From: Kutzneria sp.
Lineage (GTDB): Bacteria; Actinomycetota; Actinomycetes; Mycobacteriales; Pseudonocardiaceae
DNA length: 42,934 nucleotides
Assembly: GCA_019239965.1 (NCBI GenBank)
Contig: JAFAZC010000172.1
Coordinates: forward strand, 1 to 42,934
Direction of reading: 5' to 3'
The position numbers were made by a program, and so were the translations under genes. Numbering within the stretch: the first letter of the stretch is position 1; every line of letters begins with the position of its first letter. The notes beneath the pieces were generated by a model. The model was not told the origin of the DNA and searched no databases. It saw only the letters and a list, made by a program, of their open reading frames with translations. Shown here one piece after another: positions 9,566 through 16,870 of this stretch.

Positions 9566-9748
9566 ACTGTCCTCCTGGTGCTGGGGCCGCCTCCGCGTGG
9601 CCCCGGCTCGGGCGGCCGACGTGACCGTCGATCGCTCCGAGACTATCTGGCCAACTCTGACGACGGAGACGTTTCCACGGTTCCCGCACCGGTCGAGATG
9701 GGCGGCAACCGAACTCGGTTTCACCAGAACGGGTTAAGCGCAACCTCC

Positions 9749-9803
9749 GGGCCGCAGTCCTTCTCGGGGCCGCGGTCCTTCTCTGGGCCGCTATATTCGC
9801 CGA
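9749..9803 (+). promoter_or_regulatory. Triple 18-bp direct repeat and probable leaderless promoter
   Basis: GGGCCGC begins at 9749, 9767 and 9785, exactly 18 bp apart; the intervening bases (A/G)GTCCTTCTC are shared by the first two units. The third unit runs into TATATT at 9792-9797, which ends 6 nt before the ATG at 9804. No ribosome-binding site precedes that ATG. This fits a -10 element driving a leaderless transcript, with the repeats as a possible activator site. Seen directly as sequence; promoter function is inference. Confidence 0.45.
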
Positions 9804-11111
9804 ATGGGCCGTCCGTCACCGTTTCGCAACCTTCGCCATGGACCAGAGCCGGATGCGGTGGTGATCGACTACGAGAGGTGGCGGGTACGCAAGGCGTGGA
9901 CGTTGACGCTTCTGGGTCTCGTCGCCACGCTGTACGCGCTTCCGGTCGGTATGGGGACAGGCCACACGCCAGCCCAGAACGCCATCGCCTTCGCGGTGGC
10001 TCTCGTCGGGGTACCGACAGCGGCCGTCGGTATCGTGATCACCCCGGTCCTGGCGCTCGGTGCCCGGCAGCGCCGGATCGGGCTGGGCATCGACGCACAG
10101 GGAATCTGGTATCGCAACAGCCACACCCACCAGATGGCGATGGTGCCGTGGAGCGACATCGCCGGCGTGGGTCTGTGCGGCACGCACGGCAGCGGAAAAC
10201 CGCTCAAACCGCCGCTCGCGATCGATCTGTTCCCGGCCAACGGACAGGTCCCCGGCACACTGCGGATGAACCTGGTCGATTCGGCTCCGGTGGCCCCCAG
10301 TCTGCCGACACAGCGAATCCGCATTCCACTGCCGGGCTGGTCCAGTGTGCAGCCGCATATCGAGGCGGCGGTGACACGATTCGCCCCGCAGCGGTGGGTG
10401 GCTCCTTACGACGCCTATCGGCCAACCGGCGGCTCTCCGTTCAGCGGCCTGGTCTGTGGCCCAGGCCCGGGTGCGGTCGTCCTGAGCTTCCGCACGGCGA
10501 CTGTCAAAGCGGTTCTTAGAATGGCCGTCCCCTTCCTGCTCGGCGTCGGCGCCCTCGGCTACGTCTACTTTCCTTCCGTGTTCGCGGCTGGTGGCCACGT
10601 GACGACTGTTGGGAAGGTCATCGCCGCCCTGATCGCCGGTCCATTGCTGGGAATAGCCGCGGTCGGGGTTCGCCTCGCGGTACGAGCGGTACGTCGCGGC
10701 AATGGCATCGCCTTCGACACCGTAGGGGTTTGGCGTAGGGATGCCCGGTTCGATGTGCTCGTGGTGATGCCGTGGAGCGACATCGCCGGCGTCGGAGTCG
10801 CCGGGGCACGCACCCGGACCTGGTCGCTGATTCCCGGGGACAACAGCAGGGTGATGACCTACCTCGACCTGTTCCCCTCAACCAAGGAGACCGTGGACCT
10901 GTATCCGCAACTGCGGCCGGCCCTGATCAGGGACAAGCCAGTCCGGCCAGGCCTGTCCGGTACGCACTACCGGATCCCGCTGCCCCAGTTCACGGGCTCC
11001 TCCAAGAAGGTGCACGAGGCGGTCAACCAGTTCGCTCCTCAGCTGTGGGTCGGCGACTACGACATCGGCCGGATCAGCCCCATCACCAGCTCGACACCGC
11101 CGAACCGGTGA
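9804..11111 (+). CDS. Membrane protein of two tandem homologous halves
   Basis: 435 residues, no family recognised with certainty; each half looks like a membrane-anchored PH-like or DUF module. The two halves repeat the same order: a pair of hydrophobic segments, then (V/M)PWSDIAGVG, then (I/L)DLFP, then RIPLP, and an end motif AV-x2-FAPQ-x-WV-x2-YD. Half one spans about residues 18-205, half two about 225-425. A 25-bp stretch at 10144-10168 is identical to 10768-10792, 624 bp (208 codons) apart and in frame, pointing to a fairly recent duplication or gene conversion. The ATG at 9804 lacks a ribosome-binding site and lies just after a TATATT box, so it may be leaderless. Divergent from the YbaB-like cassette. 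Confidence 0.8.
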   Translation: MGRPSPFRNLRHGPEPDAVVIDYERWRVRKAWTLTLLGLVATLYALPVGMGTGHTPAQNAIAFAVALVGVPTAAVGIVITPVLALGARQRRIGLGIDAQGIWYRNSHTHQMAMVPWSDIAGVGLCGTHGSGKPLKPPLAIDLFPANGQVPGTLRMNLVDSAPVAPSLPTQRIRIPLPGWSSVQPHIEAAVTRFAPQRWVAPYDAYRPTGGSPFSGLVCGPGPGAVVLSFRTATVKAVLRMAVPFLLGVGALGYVYFPSVFAAGGHVTTVGKVIAALIAGPLLGIAAVGVRLAVRAVRRGNGIAFDTVGVWRRDARFDVLVVMPWSDIAGVGVAGARTRTWSLIPGDNSRVMTYLDLFPSTKETVDLYPQLRPALIRDKPVRPGLSGTHYRIPLPQFTGSSKKVHEAVNQFAPQLWVGDYDIGRISPITSSTPPNR

Positions 11112-11281
11112 GAGGCGATCCCAGCAGGCAGCCGGTCGGGGTCCGCATAGGCACGTGGGAGTCGACCGCCTGAACATCGGGCATGTGCGAACGCAATTAG
11201 TTTCGCGCGGTCCGTCCCGATCAGGTACCGAGTGTGTCTATCACTAGAACGCTCACTCGCCTGCCCGAGGAGGACCGAACA

Positions 11282-12601
11282 GTGCTGAACCGGACGCACC
11301 GAACAGTGACCGCTCAGGACACGACCGGGTGCCGGGTCATCGGCCTTCGTCTTCCCCTTCAGCGGGGCGAAGGCCGGACGGGCCGCCGGGAGCCGTCGGC
11401 CGGACAACACCAGCGCACGGCCGAGCGGCGGCCGAATGTGGGTGGCGCGACACAGTTGGTGCTGGCAAGGGCGGCGGCATGGCCGCGCTCGCACCGTCGG
11501 ATGCTGGTCGACGTGGCCGCGGTCGTGCTGTCCTTACTGGACATGCTGCTGGTCTTCCCGAAGCACAGTGATCTCTATTCCTCGCTGCTGACCGCACTCG
11601 CGTGCCTGGTGCTCGTGTTCCGCCGGCGCTACCCGTTCCTGGTGCTGCTGGCCACCCTGCCCGGCTTCCTGACCGGCTGGGCGACCCTCGCCGGCATGAT
11701 CGCCCTGTACGAGGTGGCCAAACGCAGGGGCTGGTGTTGGCAGACGGCAGCCGGTGCGGTGATGGTGATGGCGTGCGACTTCGTCCTCTGGCCGCTGTCG
11801 GACTTCCTCAGCCTCGACTGGCGGGAACTGGGACTGCGTGTTCTGTGGGCGGGGGTGCGCGCCAGCATGCCGCTCGCGCTCGGCCTGCTGGTGACCACCC
11901 GCAAGGAACTGCGCCGCCGGATCAAGGAGCTCGCCGCGATCAGGGAGCGGGAGGAAACCCTGCAGGCGATGGCCATCCGCGCCGAGGAACGCACCAAGCT
12001 GGCCCGCGACATGCACGACGTGGTCTCCCACCAGGTCACTCTGATCGCGATGCAGGCCGGTGCACTGAAAGTCACCGCCCAGGACGACGTCTCCCGGGAC
12101 ATCGCGACGACGATCCGCACACTGAGCACCCGCACCCTCGACGAACTGCGTCAACTGGTGGACGTGCTGCGCACTCCGGTTGAGAGCGAGCACAGCCCGG
12201 ACCTCGCCGACCTGGACCGTATGGTGTCCGACTGCGGGATTCCGGTGACCGTGACCAAACGGGGGCCGCTGGAGGACCTTCCCCGGTCCGTCAGCGGCGC
12301 GGCCTACCGGACCGTGCAAGAGGCGCTCACCAACGTGCGCAAGCACGCGTCGGCCGCGGCGACGTCCGTGCTCATCCAGGTGAACGCGGATGAGCTGCTG
12401 GTCCAGGTCAGCAACGAACGTCCGACCGGGCGTCGCGCGCCGGTTCTCCCCTCCGGCGGCCACGGTCTCCTCGGGCTCGCCGAGCGGGCCGAACTGCTCG
12501 GCGGCAGCCTCACCGCGGGCCCGCGTGACGACGGCGGATTTGTGGTGACCTCCCGCTTCCCGGTGACGGCCGGGGCACTGGTTGAGGCGCACCGGGGCTG
12601 A
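11282..12601 (+). CDS. Orphan NarL-type two-component sensor histidine kinase
   Basis: 439 residues from GTG 11282, chosen because GAGGAGGA lies 7 nt upstream; an upstream GTG at 11234 lacks such a site. The N-terminus is a basic cytoplasmic stretch, followed by about five membrane segments (residues ~60-215), a short coiled region, and a HisKA_3 dimerisation helix with ERTKLARDMHDVVSHQ, phospho-acceptor H245. The ATPase domain carries the N-box EALTNVRKHA and G-box GGHGLLGLAERAELLGG. These kinases normally sit beside a LuxR-type response regulator; none is adjacent here, the next gene being a convergent aminotransferase. The signal is unknown. Confidence 0.88.
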   Translation: MLNRTHRTVTAQDTTGCRVIGLRLPLQRGEGRTGRREPSAGQHQRTAERRPNVGGATQLVLARAAAWPRSHRRMLVDVAAVVLSLLDMLLVFPKHSDLYSSLLTALACLVLVFRRRYPFLVLLATLPGFLTGWATLAGMIALYEVAKRRGWCWQTAAGAVMVMACDFVLWPLSDFLSLDWRELGLRVLWAGVRASMPLALGLLVTTRKELRRRIKELAAIREREETLQAMAIRAEERTKLARDMHDVVSHQVTLIAMQAGALKVTAQDDVSRDIATTIRTLSTRTLDELRQLVDVLRTPVESEHSPDLADLDRMVSDCGIPVTVTKRGPLEDLPRSVSGAAYRTVQEALTNVRKHASAAATSVLIQVNADELLVQVSNERPTGRRAPVLPSGGHGLLGLAERAELLGGSLTAGPRDDGGFVVTSRFPVTAGALVEAHRG

Positions 12602-12618
12602 CGCCGGCGCCCGCGGAC

Positions 12619-13710
12619 TCAGCGGGGCACGACGTGGTTCCCGAGCACCTCCACCGCGCGGTCGACGTCCTGTTCGCTGGTGGACACGTGGAAGGACAGC
12701 CGGAGCCGGCCGGCACGGCTCGCGGCCATGATTTGGGCGGCCCGCATGTGTTCCGCGGCACCGTCGTCGACCGCGACGGACACGATCGCCGAGTCGCCTG
12801 CGCCCCAGCCGATCCCGGCGCGGAAGCGATTGGCGAGCCCCACCGCGTGGTCGTTGAGCGTGGCCGTGCCGAGGCCGACGAGCAGGTCCAGTGCCGGGGC
12901 CGCGGCGATCCACGAATGCCACGCCGGCGAGAGGTCGAACCGGCGGGCGTCCGGCGCGAGCCGCAGCGGTCCACCATAGATACTCGCCCACGGATCGCTC
13001 CCGGCGTACCAGCCCGCCGCATGCGGCACCAACTCGTCGAGGAGACCCGGCCGCACCGTGAGGAACGCCGTGCCACGGGGCGCGAGCAGCCATTTATAGC
13101 CGGCACAGACGGTGTAGTCGAAGTAGCCGGCGTCGATCGGCAGCCACCCCGCGGCCTGGGTGACGTCCAGCAGGATCCGGGTGCCGGTGTCGGCGCAGGC
13201 GGCGTGCAGGCCCTCCAGGTCGGCGACCCTGCCGTCGGCCGACTGCACCGCGGACACCGACACCAGCGTCGTCCGCCCGGTCACCGCGTCGGGGATCCGA
13301 TCGAGGGGAACCTCGCGCACGGTCACCCCGCGAGCGGCCTGGGCGTGGAACGGGAACAGGATGCTGGTGAAGTCGCCGGACGCGGTGAGCACCTCGGCGT
13401 CATCCGGTAGCGAGGCCGCGACGAGGCCGGCGAAGACCGACACCTGGCTGCCGACGGCGACCGTGGTGGCCTCGACGCCGACCATCCGCGCATAGGACTG
13501 CCTGGTTCGCGCAAGCGGCAGATCGTAGTCCCTGGCCAAGGCGGTGCCGGCGCGCCAGTCGCGCAGCGCGTCCTGCAGGGCATGCCAGCTTCGTCGCGGT
13601 GGCAGGCCCATCGTGGCACTGTCCAAATAGGTGACGTCGGCGTCGAATTCCGTCCGTGCCGCGGCCACCAGCTGGGTGGCCGTCAGCGGGCTTGAACCTG
13701 ATGCGGTCAT
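12619..13710 (-). CDS. Class V aminotransferase-fold PLP enzyme
   Basis: 363 residues from ATG 13710. The fold-type I class V (NifS/CsdA, kynureninase-like) pattern is visible: LDSATMGLPP near residue 30, VAVGSQVSVFAG, the cofactor aspartate in RILLDVTQAAGWLPID, and AGYKWLLAPRG with the PLP lysine at K206. No conserved cysteine-desulfurase active Cys loop is evident, so an aminotransferase, lyase or epimerase-like role on an amino acid is more likely than sulfur transfer. Divergently transcribed from a LysR regulator across a 73-bp gap that contains a perfect inverted repeat, so it is probably the regulator's target. Substrate unknown. Confidence 0.85.
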   Translation of the reverse strand: MTASGSSPLTATQLVAAARTEFDADVTYLDSATMGLPPRRSWHALQDALRDWRAGTALARDYDLPLARTRQSYARMVGVEATTVAVGSQVSVFAGLVAASLPDDAEVLTASGDFTSILFPFHAQAARGVTVREVPLDRIPDAVTGRTTLVSVSAVQSADGRVADLEGLHAACADTGTRILLDVTQAAGWLPIDAGYFDYTVCAGYKWLLAPRGTAFLTVRPGLLDELVPHAAGWYAGSDPWASIYGGPLRLAPDARRFDLSPAWHSWIAAAPALDLLVGLGTATLNDHAVGLANRFRAGIGWGAGDSAIVSVAVDDGAAEHMRAAQIMAASRAGRLRLSFHVSTSEQDVDRAVEVLGNHVVPR

Positions 13711-13722
13711 GTCCGCAACGAT

Positions 13723-13744
13723 GTCAACGCGACGGAGCGTTGAC
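13723..13744. promoter_or_regulatory. LysR-type inverted repeat operator
   Basis: GTCAACGC at 13723-13730 and its exact reverse complement GCGTTGAC at 13737-13744, separated by 6 bp, in the 73-bp gap between the divergent aminotransferase and LysR genes. It also contains a T-N11-A pattern (T13724, A13736), the hallmark of LysR binding sites. Binding by the neighbouring LysR is inference from position. Confidence 0.6.
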
Positions 13745-13783
13745 CAGGGTGAAGCGATACGACCAGCCCAAAGCTGTGCTTTC

Positions 13784-14758
13784 ATGTGGTTCGTGGACGC
13801 CGGGGACGAGTCTGCGGAACGGATCGACACGGGCATCGATCCACGCCGGTTGTTGATCTTCCGAGAGGTGGCCGCGCGCGGGTCGCTGTCGTCGGCCGCC
13901 GCGGCGCTGGGCTGGACCCAACCGGCGGTGGGTCAACATCTCAGGCGGCTCGAACGTGACATCGGCATGCCGCTGGTGCGGCGCACCGCTCGTGGCATAC
14001 GGCTGACCGAGGCGGGCACCGCCCTGCTCGAGCATGCCGATTCGATCGCGGCCCGGCTGTCAGTGGCGTCGGAGCACATGCGGGCGTTGCGCACCCTGCG
14101 GACCGGGCGGCTTCGTCTCGCGGCGTTTCCATCGGCCTGCGCCACGATGGTCCCGCACGTCCTGTCCCGACTCGGCTCGGCAGCGCCAGACCTGGACGTG
14201 TCACTGGTCGAACTGGAGCCCCCCGAGGCCATCACCGCGGTACTGGCTGGCGAGGTGGACCTGGCGTTGGTGTTCCACTATCCGGGCCAGCGCGCCGCGG
14301 GCGAGCACCGCGACCTCACCGCTGTAGCGCTTCTGGACGACCCGGTCCGCGCGGTGGTGGCCGCCGACCATCCGCTGGCCGCCGACACCGGGTCCGTCAC
14401 CGGGCTCGACCTCGCGGCTCTCGCCAACGAGCGGTGGGTCACCGGTTGTCCACGGTGCCGCGCCTACCTGGCAGCACTCGCGTCCGCCGCGGGCTTCCGT
14501 CCGGACACGCGGCATAGCACCGAGGACTATGTGGTGGTACAGAAGCTGGTCGCCGCCAACCTCGCCGTGGCTCTGCTTCCGGGACTGGCGCTGGCGGCGG
14601 CGCCGGATGACCGGGTCCGCGCGCTGCCCGTGGCTGGTGGTCCCCTGCGCCACATTAGTCTTGTGCACCACCGGGAAGCCGCGGCCACACCGGGCGTGCG
14701 GGCCGGCGTCTCGGCATTGCTCGACCGCGCCCGGCACCCACCCAGTCCTATCCGGTGA
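13784..14758 (+). CDS. LysR-family transcriptional regulator
   Basis: About 324 residues from ATG 13784; the frame stays open upstream, but that extension would cross the divergent promoter and enter the aminotransferase gene. The N-terminal winged helix-turn-helix is clear: IFREVAARGSLSSAAAALG, WTQPAVGQHLRRLE, and MPLVRRTARGIRLTEAG. The C-terminal two-subdomain effector region follows (LRLAAFPSACATMVPHVLS; LALVFHYPG; DHPLAADT). A Cys pair in TGCPRCRAY at the hinge is a small oddity. Likely regulates the divergent aminotransferase gene and itself through the inverted repeat between them. Confidence 0.92.
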   Translation: MWFVDAGDESAERIDTGIDPRRLLIFREVAARGSLSSAAAALGWTQPAVGQHLRRLERDIGMPLVRRTARGIRLTEAGTALLEHADSIAARLSVASEHMRALRTLRTGRLRLAAFPSACATMVPHVLSRLGSAAPDLDVSLVELEPPEAITAVLAGEVDLALVFHYPGQRAAGEHRDLTAVALLDDPVRAVVAADHPLAADTGSVTGLDLAALANERWVTGCPRCRAYLAALASAAGFRPDTRHSTEDYVVVQKLVAANLAVALLPGLALAAAPDDRVRALPVAGGPLRHISLVHHREAAATPGVRAGVSALLDRARHPPSPIR

Positions 14759-15620
14759 TCAGGGCGATGATCGTGGTATCTGGCGCGAACGCACCGCGTT
14801 CCGCCAACGCGACTATTCCGAACATCATCTTGGCGACGTAGATCCGCTCGAGCGCCACGCCGTGCTCGTTCCCGAACGATTTGATGAACTCGTCGAGCTC
14901 CGGCGCACCACGAGCGAAGCCGCCGAAGTGGAATCCGCACTCGATCGTCCAGTTCTCCAGCACCGCTCCCAGCGACCGACGCTGCAGTGCGGACACCTCG
15001 TCAGTAAGGAAAGCTCCACCTTTGAGCGCCGAGAAGCCCATCGCTCGCTGCTTGCCGGCGAGGCCCATGGACACCCCGGCAAGCGTGCCGCCCGTTCCAC
15101 ACGGGCAGCAGATGAGGTCGAAGTCGACATCGATCTCGGCGACCAGCTCCCGGCAGCCGACCGTCGCGAGCACATTGCTTCCCCCTTCGGGGACAAGGTA
15201 GAAGTCTCCGAAACGCTCTCGAAGGTTCGCGACAACGGCGGGCGAGTGCTTCGCGCGATAGGTGGCTCGATCCATGTAGACGAGCTTCATGCCACGACTC
15301 TCGGCGTAGGCCAGTGAGTCGTTGAGTGGCAGGTGCTCTTCGCCCCTGATCACTCCTATCGTGGCGAAGCCGAAATAGTGTCCGGCGGCGGCGGTCGCAC
15401 GAATATGGTTCGAGTACGCCCCGCCGAAGGTGAGCATTGTGGTGGCATTGCGTTCTCGGGCGGCCACGATGTTGTGTTTCAGCTTGCGCCACTTGTTGCC
15501 TGGCAGCTCTGAGTGGATGAGATCGTCGCGCTTGAGATAGAGCCGCAGGCCGCGGGACACCATGCGGTCGTCGCGAATGGGCACGAGCGGCGAGGGCAGG
15601 TGCAGCGCGAGGTTGGTCAC
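14748..15620 (-). CDS. PLP-dependent D-cysteine desulfhydrase/ACC deaminase-like enzyme
   Basis: Fold-type II PLP enzyme of about 290 residues. KRDDLIHSELPGNKWRKLK gives the PLP lysine K43; GGAYSNHIRATA is the substrate-binding loop, and CPCGTGGTLAG is the phosphate-binding glycine loop. This is the shorter ~300-residue branch of the D-cysteine desulfhydrase/1-aminocyclopropane-1-carboxylate deaminase family, so the exact substrate is uncertain. I start at GTG 15620 because the family begins about here (TNLALHLPSPL); the frame continues upstream into debris of a PadR regulator and should not be included. No strong ribosome-binding site precedes the GTG. The 3' end overlaps the convergent lysR end by 11 nt. 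Confidence 0.82.
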   Translation of the reverse strand: MTNLALHLPSPLVPIRDDRMVSRGLRLYLKRDDLIHSELPGNKWRKLKHNIVAARERNATTMLTFGGAYSNHIRATAAAGHYFGFATIGVIRGEEHLPLNDSLAYAESRGMKLVYMDRATYRAKHSPAVVANLRERFGDFYLVPEGGSNVLATVGCRELVAEIDVDFDLICCPCGTGGTLAGVSMGLAGKQRAMGFSALKGGAFLTDEVSALQRRSLGAVLENWTIECGFHFGGFARGAPELDEFIKSFGNEHGVALERIYVAKMMFGIVALAERGAFAPDTTIIALITG

Positions 15621-15743
15621 GTTTTGAGGGTAGAGGCCGGGAGCCGATGCCCTTGTCCTATGGGATTCAGCGGCAGCGCATACATGCCCAGGTCGATCTC
15701 GCTGACCGGGTGCGGGAACGGACAGGTGCCGGATTCCCTCCGC

Positions 15744-15911
15744 CTGCGGTCGCGCGATTCCACGCCGGGTGATGCGGGACACCTTGCGGTCCGGGCCCTC
15801 ACCGGGTTCGGTCCTCGCGCCGATCAGGCCATCCCGCTCCAGCCGCACCAACGCGTGCGCTTCTCCCTTGGTGAGCAGGGCGAGCACGAGAAACTCCGAA
15901 TCGGTAGGGAT
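15744..15911 (-). pseudogene. PadR-family regulator remnant
   Basis: Translated in the minus frame, this reads EFLVLALLTKGEAHA and then directly VRLERDGLIGARTEPGEG and PDRKVSRITRRG. Those are the first helix and the wing of a PadR winged-helix domain. The stretch between them, normally about 20 residues holding H-G-Y and the recognition region, is missing, and the C-terminal dimerisation helix is not found downstream. The simplest reading is an internally deleted, truncated pseudogene. The rest of 15621-15918 shows no gene I can support. Confidence 0.5.
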
Positions 15912-15918
15912 TTCGTCG

Positions 15919-16533
15919 TCATCCGACTGACCGCCCGGTCAACACGGCGACCGCGTCGCCGAGCACGGGCAGGTCCGCCGCGTTGGCCGGCAGATGGCGC
16001 CACCGGACGATCCCGCCCGCGTCCACGGCAAACGCCGCGGCGCGTTGCCACCGGCTGCCACTGGCGATGCGGTTGTGGATGCCTTCCGCGAGCAGTCGCC
16101 GGACACCGGCAAGCGAAGCCCTGCCGGCGAAATGTTCCCGGTCGCTCAGCCCGACACCCCAGTCCGCGTAGACGGTCCGCCCCGCATCGGCGACAGCGTG
16201 CACTGCTCCGACGCCACCGACGGCGTCACACCACGCTCGCGTTCGCGCGGGCGAACTGTGCGTCACCGCAACGAAATCGATCGCGGGATGTGCCGCGCTG
16301 AGACGGACCAGCTGCCGCATGGTGGCTTCCGCGAAGGGACAGCCGAGGTGGCGGAGAAACGCGACAACGGTGTCGCGCCGACGACTGCCAGCCAGGGCCG
16401 GCGCCAGTGCGCCCGGTGCCGGCGGTGGGGCCGTCGTCAGCTCCGTCGGCTTGCGAAAGGTGTGCGGCGCGACGAGGAGATCTCGCGCAACATACACGGT
16501 CGCCCATCCTGGGCCCTTACCGGGAACGGCCAT
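15919..16533 (-). CDS. AhpC/TSA-like thioredoxin-fold protein
   Basis: About 204 residues from ATG 16533, with a purine-rich GAGGGGAG about 12 nt upstream. The core VVAFLRHLGCPFAEATMRQL matches the PRXL2/AhpC-TSA (PF13911-type) redox fold, where a CPFC-type pair is common; here the first Cys is kept (C65) and the position of the second is Ala (A68). Later segments (AHPAIDFVAVTHSS, YADWGVGLSDREHFAG) fit the same fold. A one-cysteine peroxidase or a non-redox relative is possible. It sits among degraded genes, so its own functionality is not certain, though the frame is intact. Confidence 0.65.
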   Translation of the reverse strand: MAVPGKGPGWATVYVARDLLVAPHTFRKPTELTTAPPPAPGALAPALAGSRRRDTVVAFLRHLGCPFAEATMRQLVRLSAAHPAIDFVAVTHSSPARTRAWCDAVGGVGAVHAVADAGRTVYADWGVGLSDREHFAGRASLAGVRRLLAEGIHNRIASGSRWQRAAAFAVDAGGIVRWRHLPANAADLPVLGDAVAVLTGRSVG

Positions 16534-16652
16534 GGAACGCCGAGACTCCCCTCGTGTGCCGGTCATTCGATGCTGGGTCGCCGGCAGACTAGTCCAGTAC
16601 TGGACCACACGTCACCGTCCCGGCCGGGCGGTGGCGGAAACCGCGAGCCGCT

Positions 16653-16870
16653 TCACGACAGGAACGTGGTGAGTCGCAGTTTGTCCAGGTTCCACCTCGT
16701 GGTGGCGTGGGCGAGTACGTCCGGATGCCGACTGACCAGGATGATGGTGGCCGGGTAGCGGGTGATCACGCGGTGGACGACCGATCGGGCACTCTGGTCC
16801 AGGTACGCGTCGATGTCGTCGAGCAGCAGCAGGCGAGGACTGCTCACCAGGGCCCGGATCATCGGCAAGT
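16653..16870 (-). pseudogene. ABC transporter ATPase C-terminal remnant
   Basis: In the minus frame the sequence encodes IRALVSSPRLLLLDDIDAYL (Walker B with following D-loop) and then an H-loop-like TIILVSRHPDVLAHA, ending at a stop at 16653. These are the last ~70 residues of an ABC nucleotide-binding domain. The Walker A and signature halves are missing; upstream the frame runs into the antisense of a SARP-type regulator fragment. It looks like a truncated gene joined to another truncated gene near 16870. Confidence 0.6.

Noticed and set aside
15621..15720. Short minus-strand peptide EIDLGMYALPLNPIG resembling the start of a luciferase-like oxidoreductase
   Set aside because: Too short and without any following domain; similarity cannot be supported by eye.
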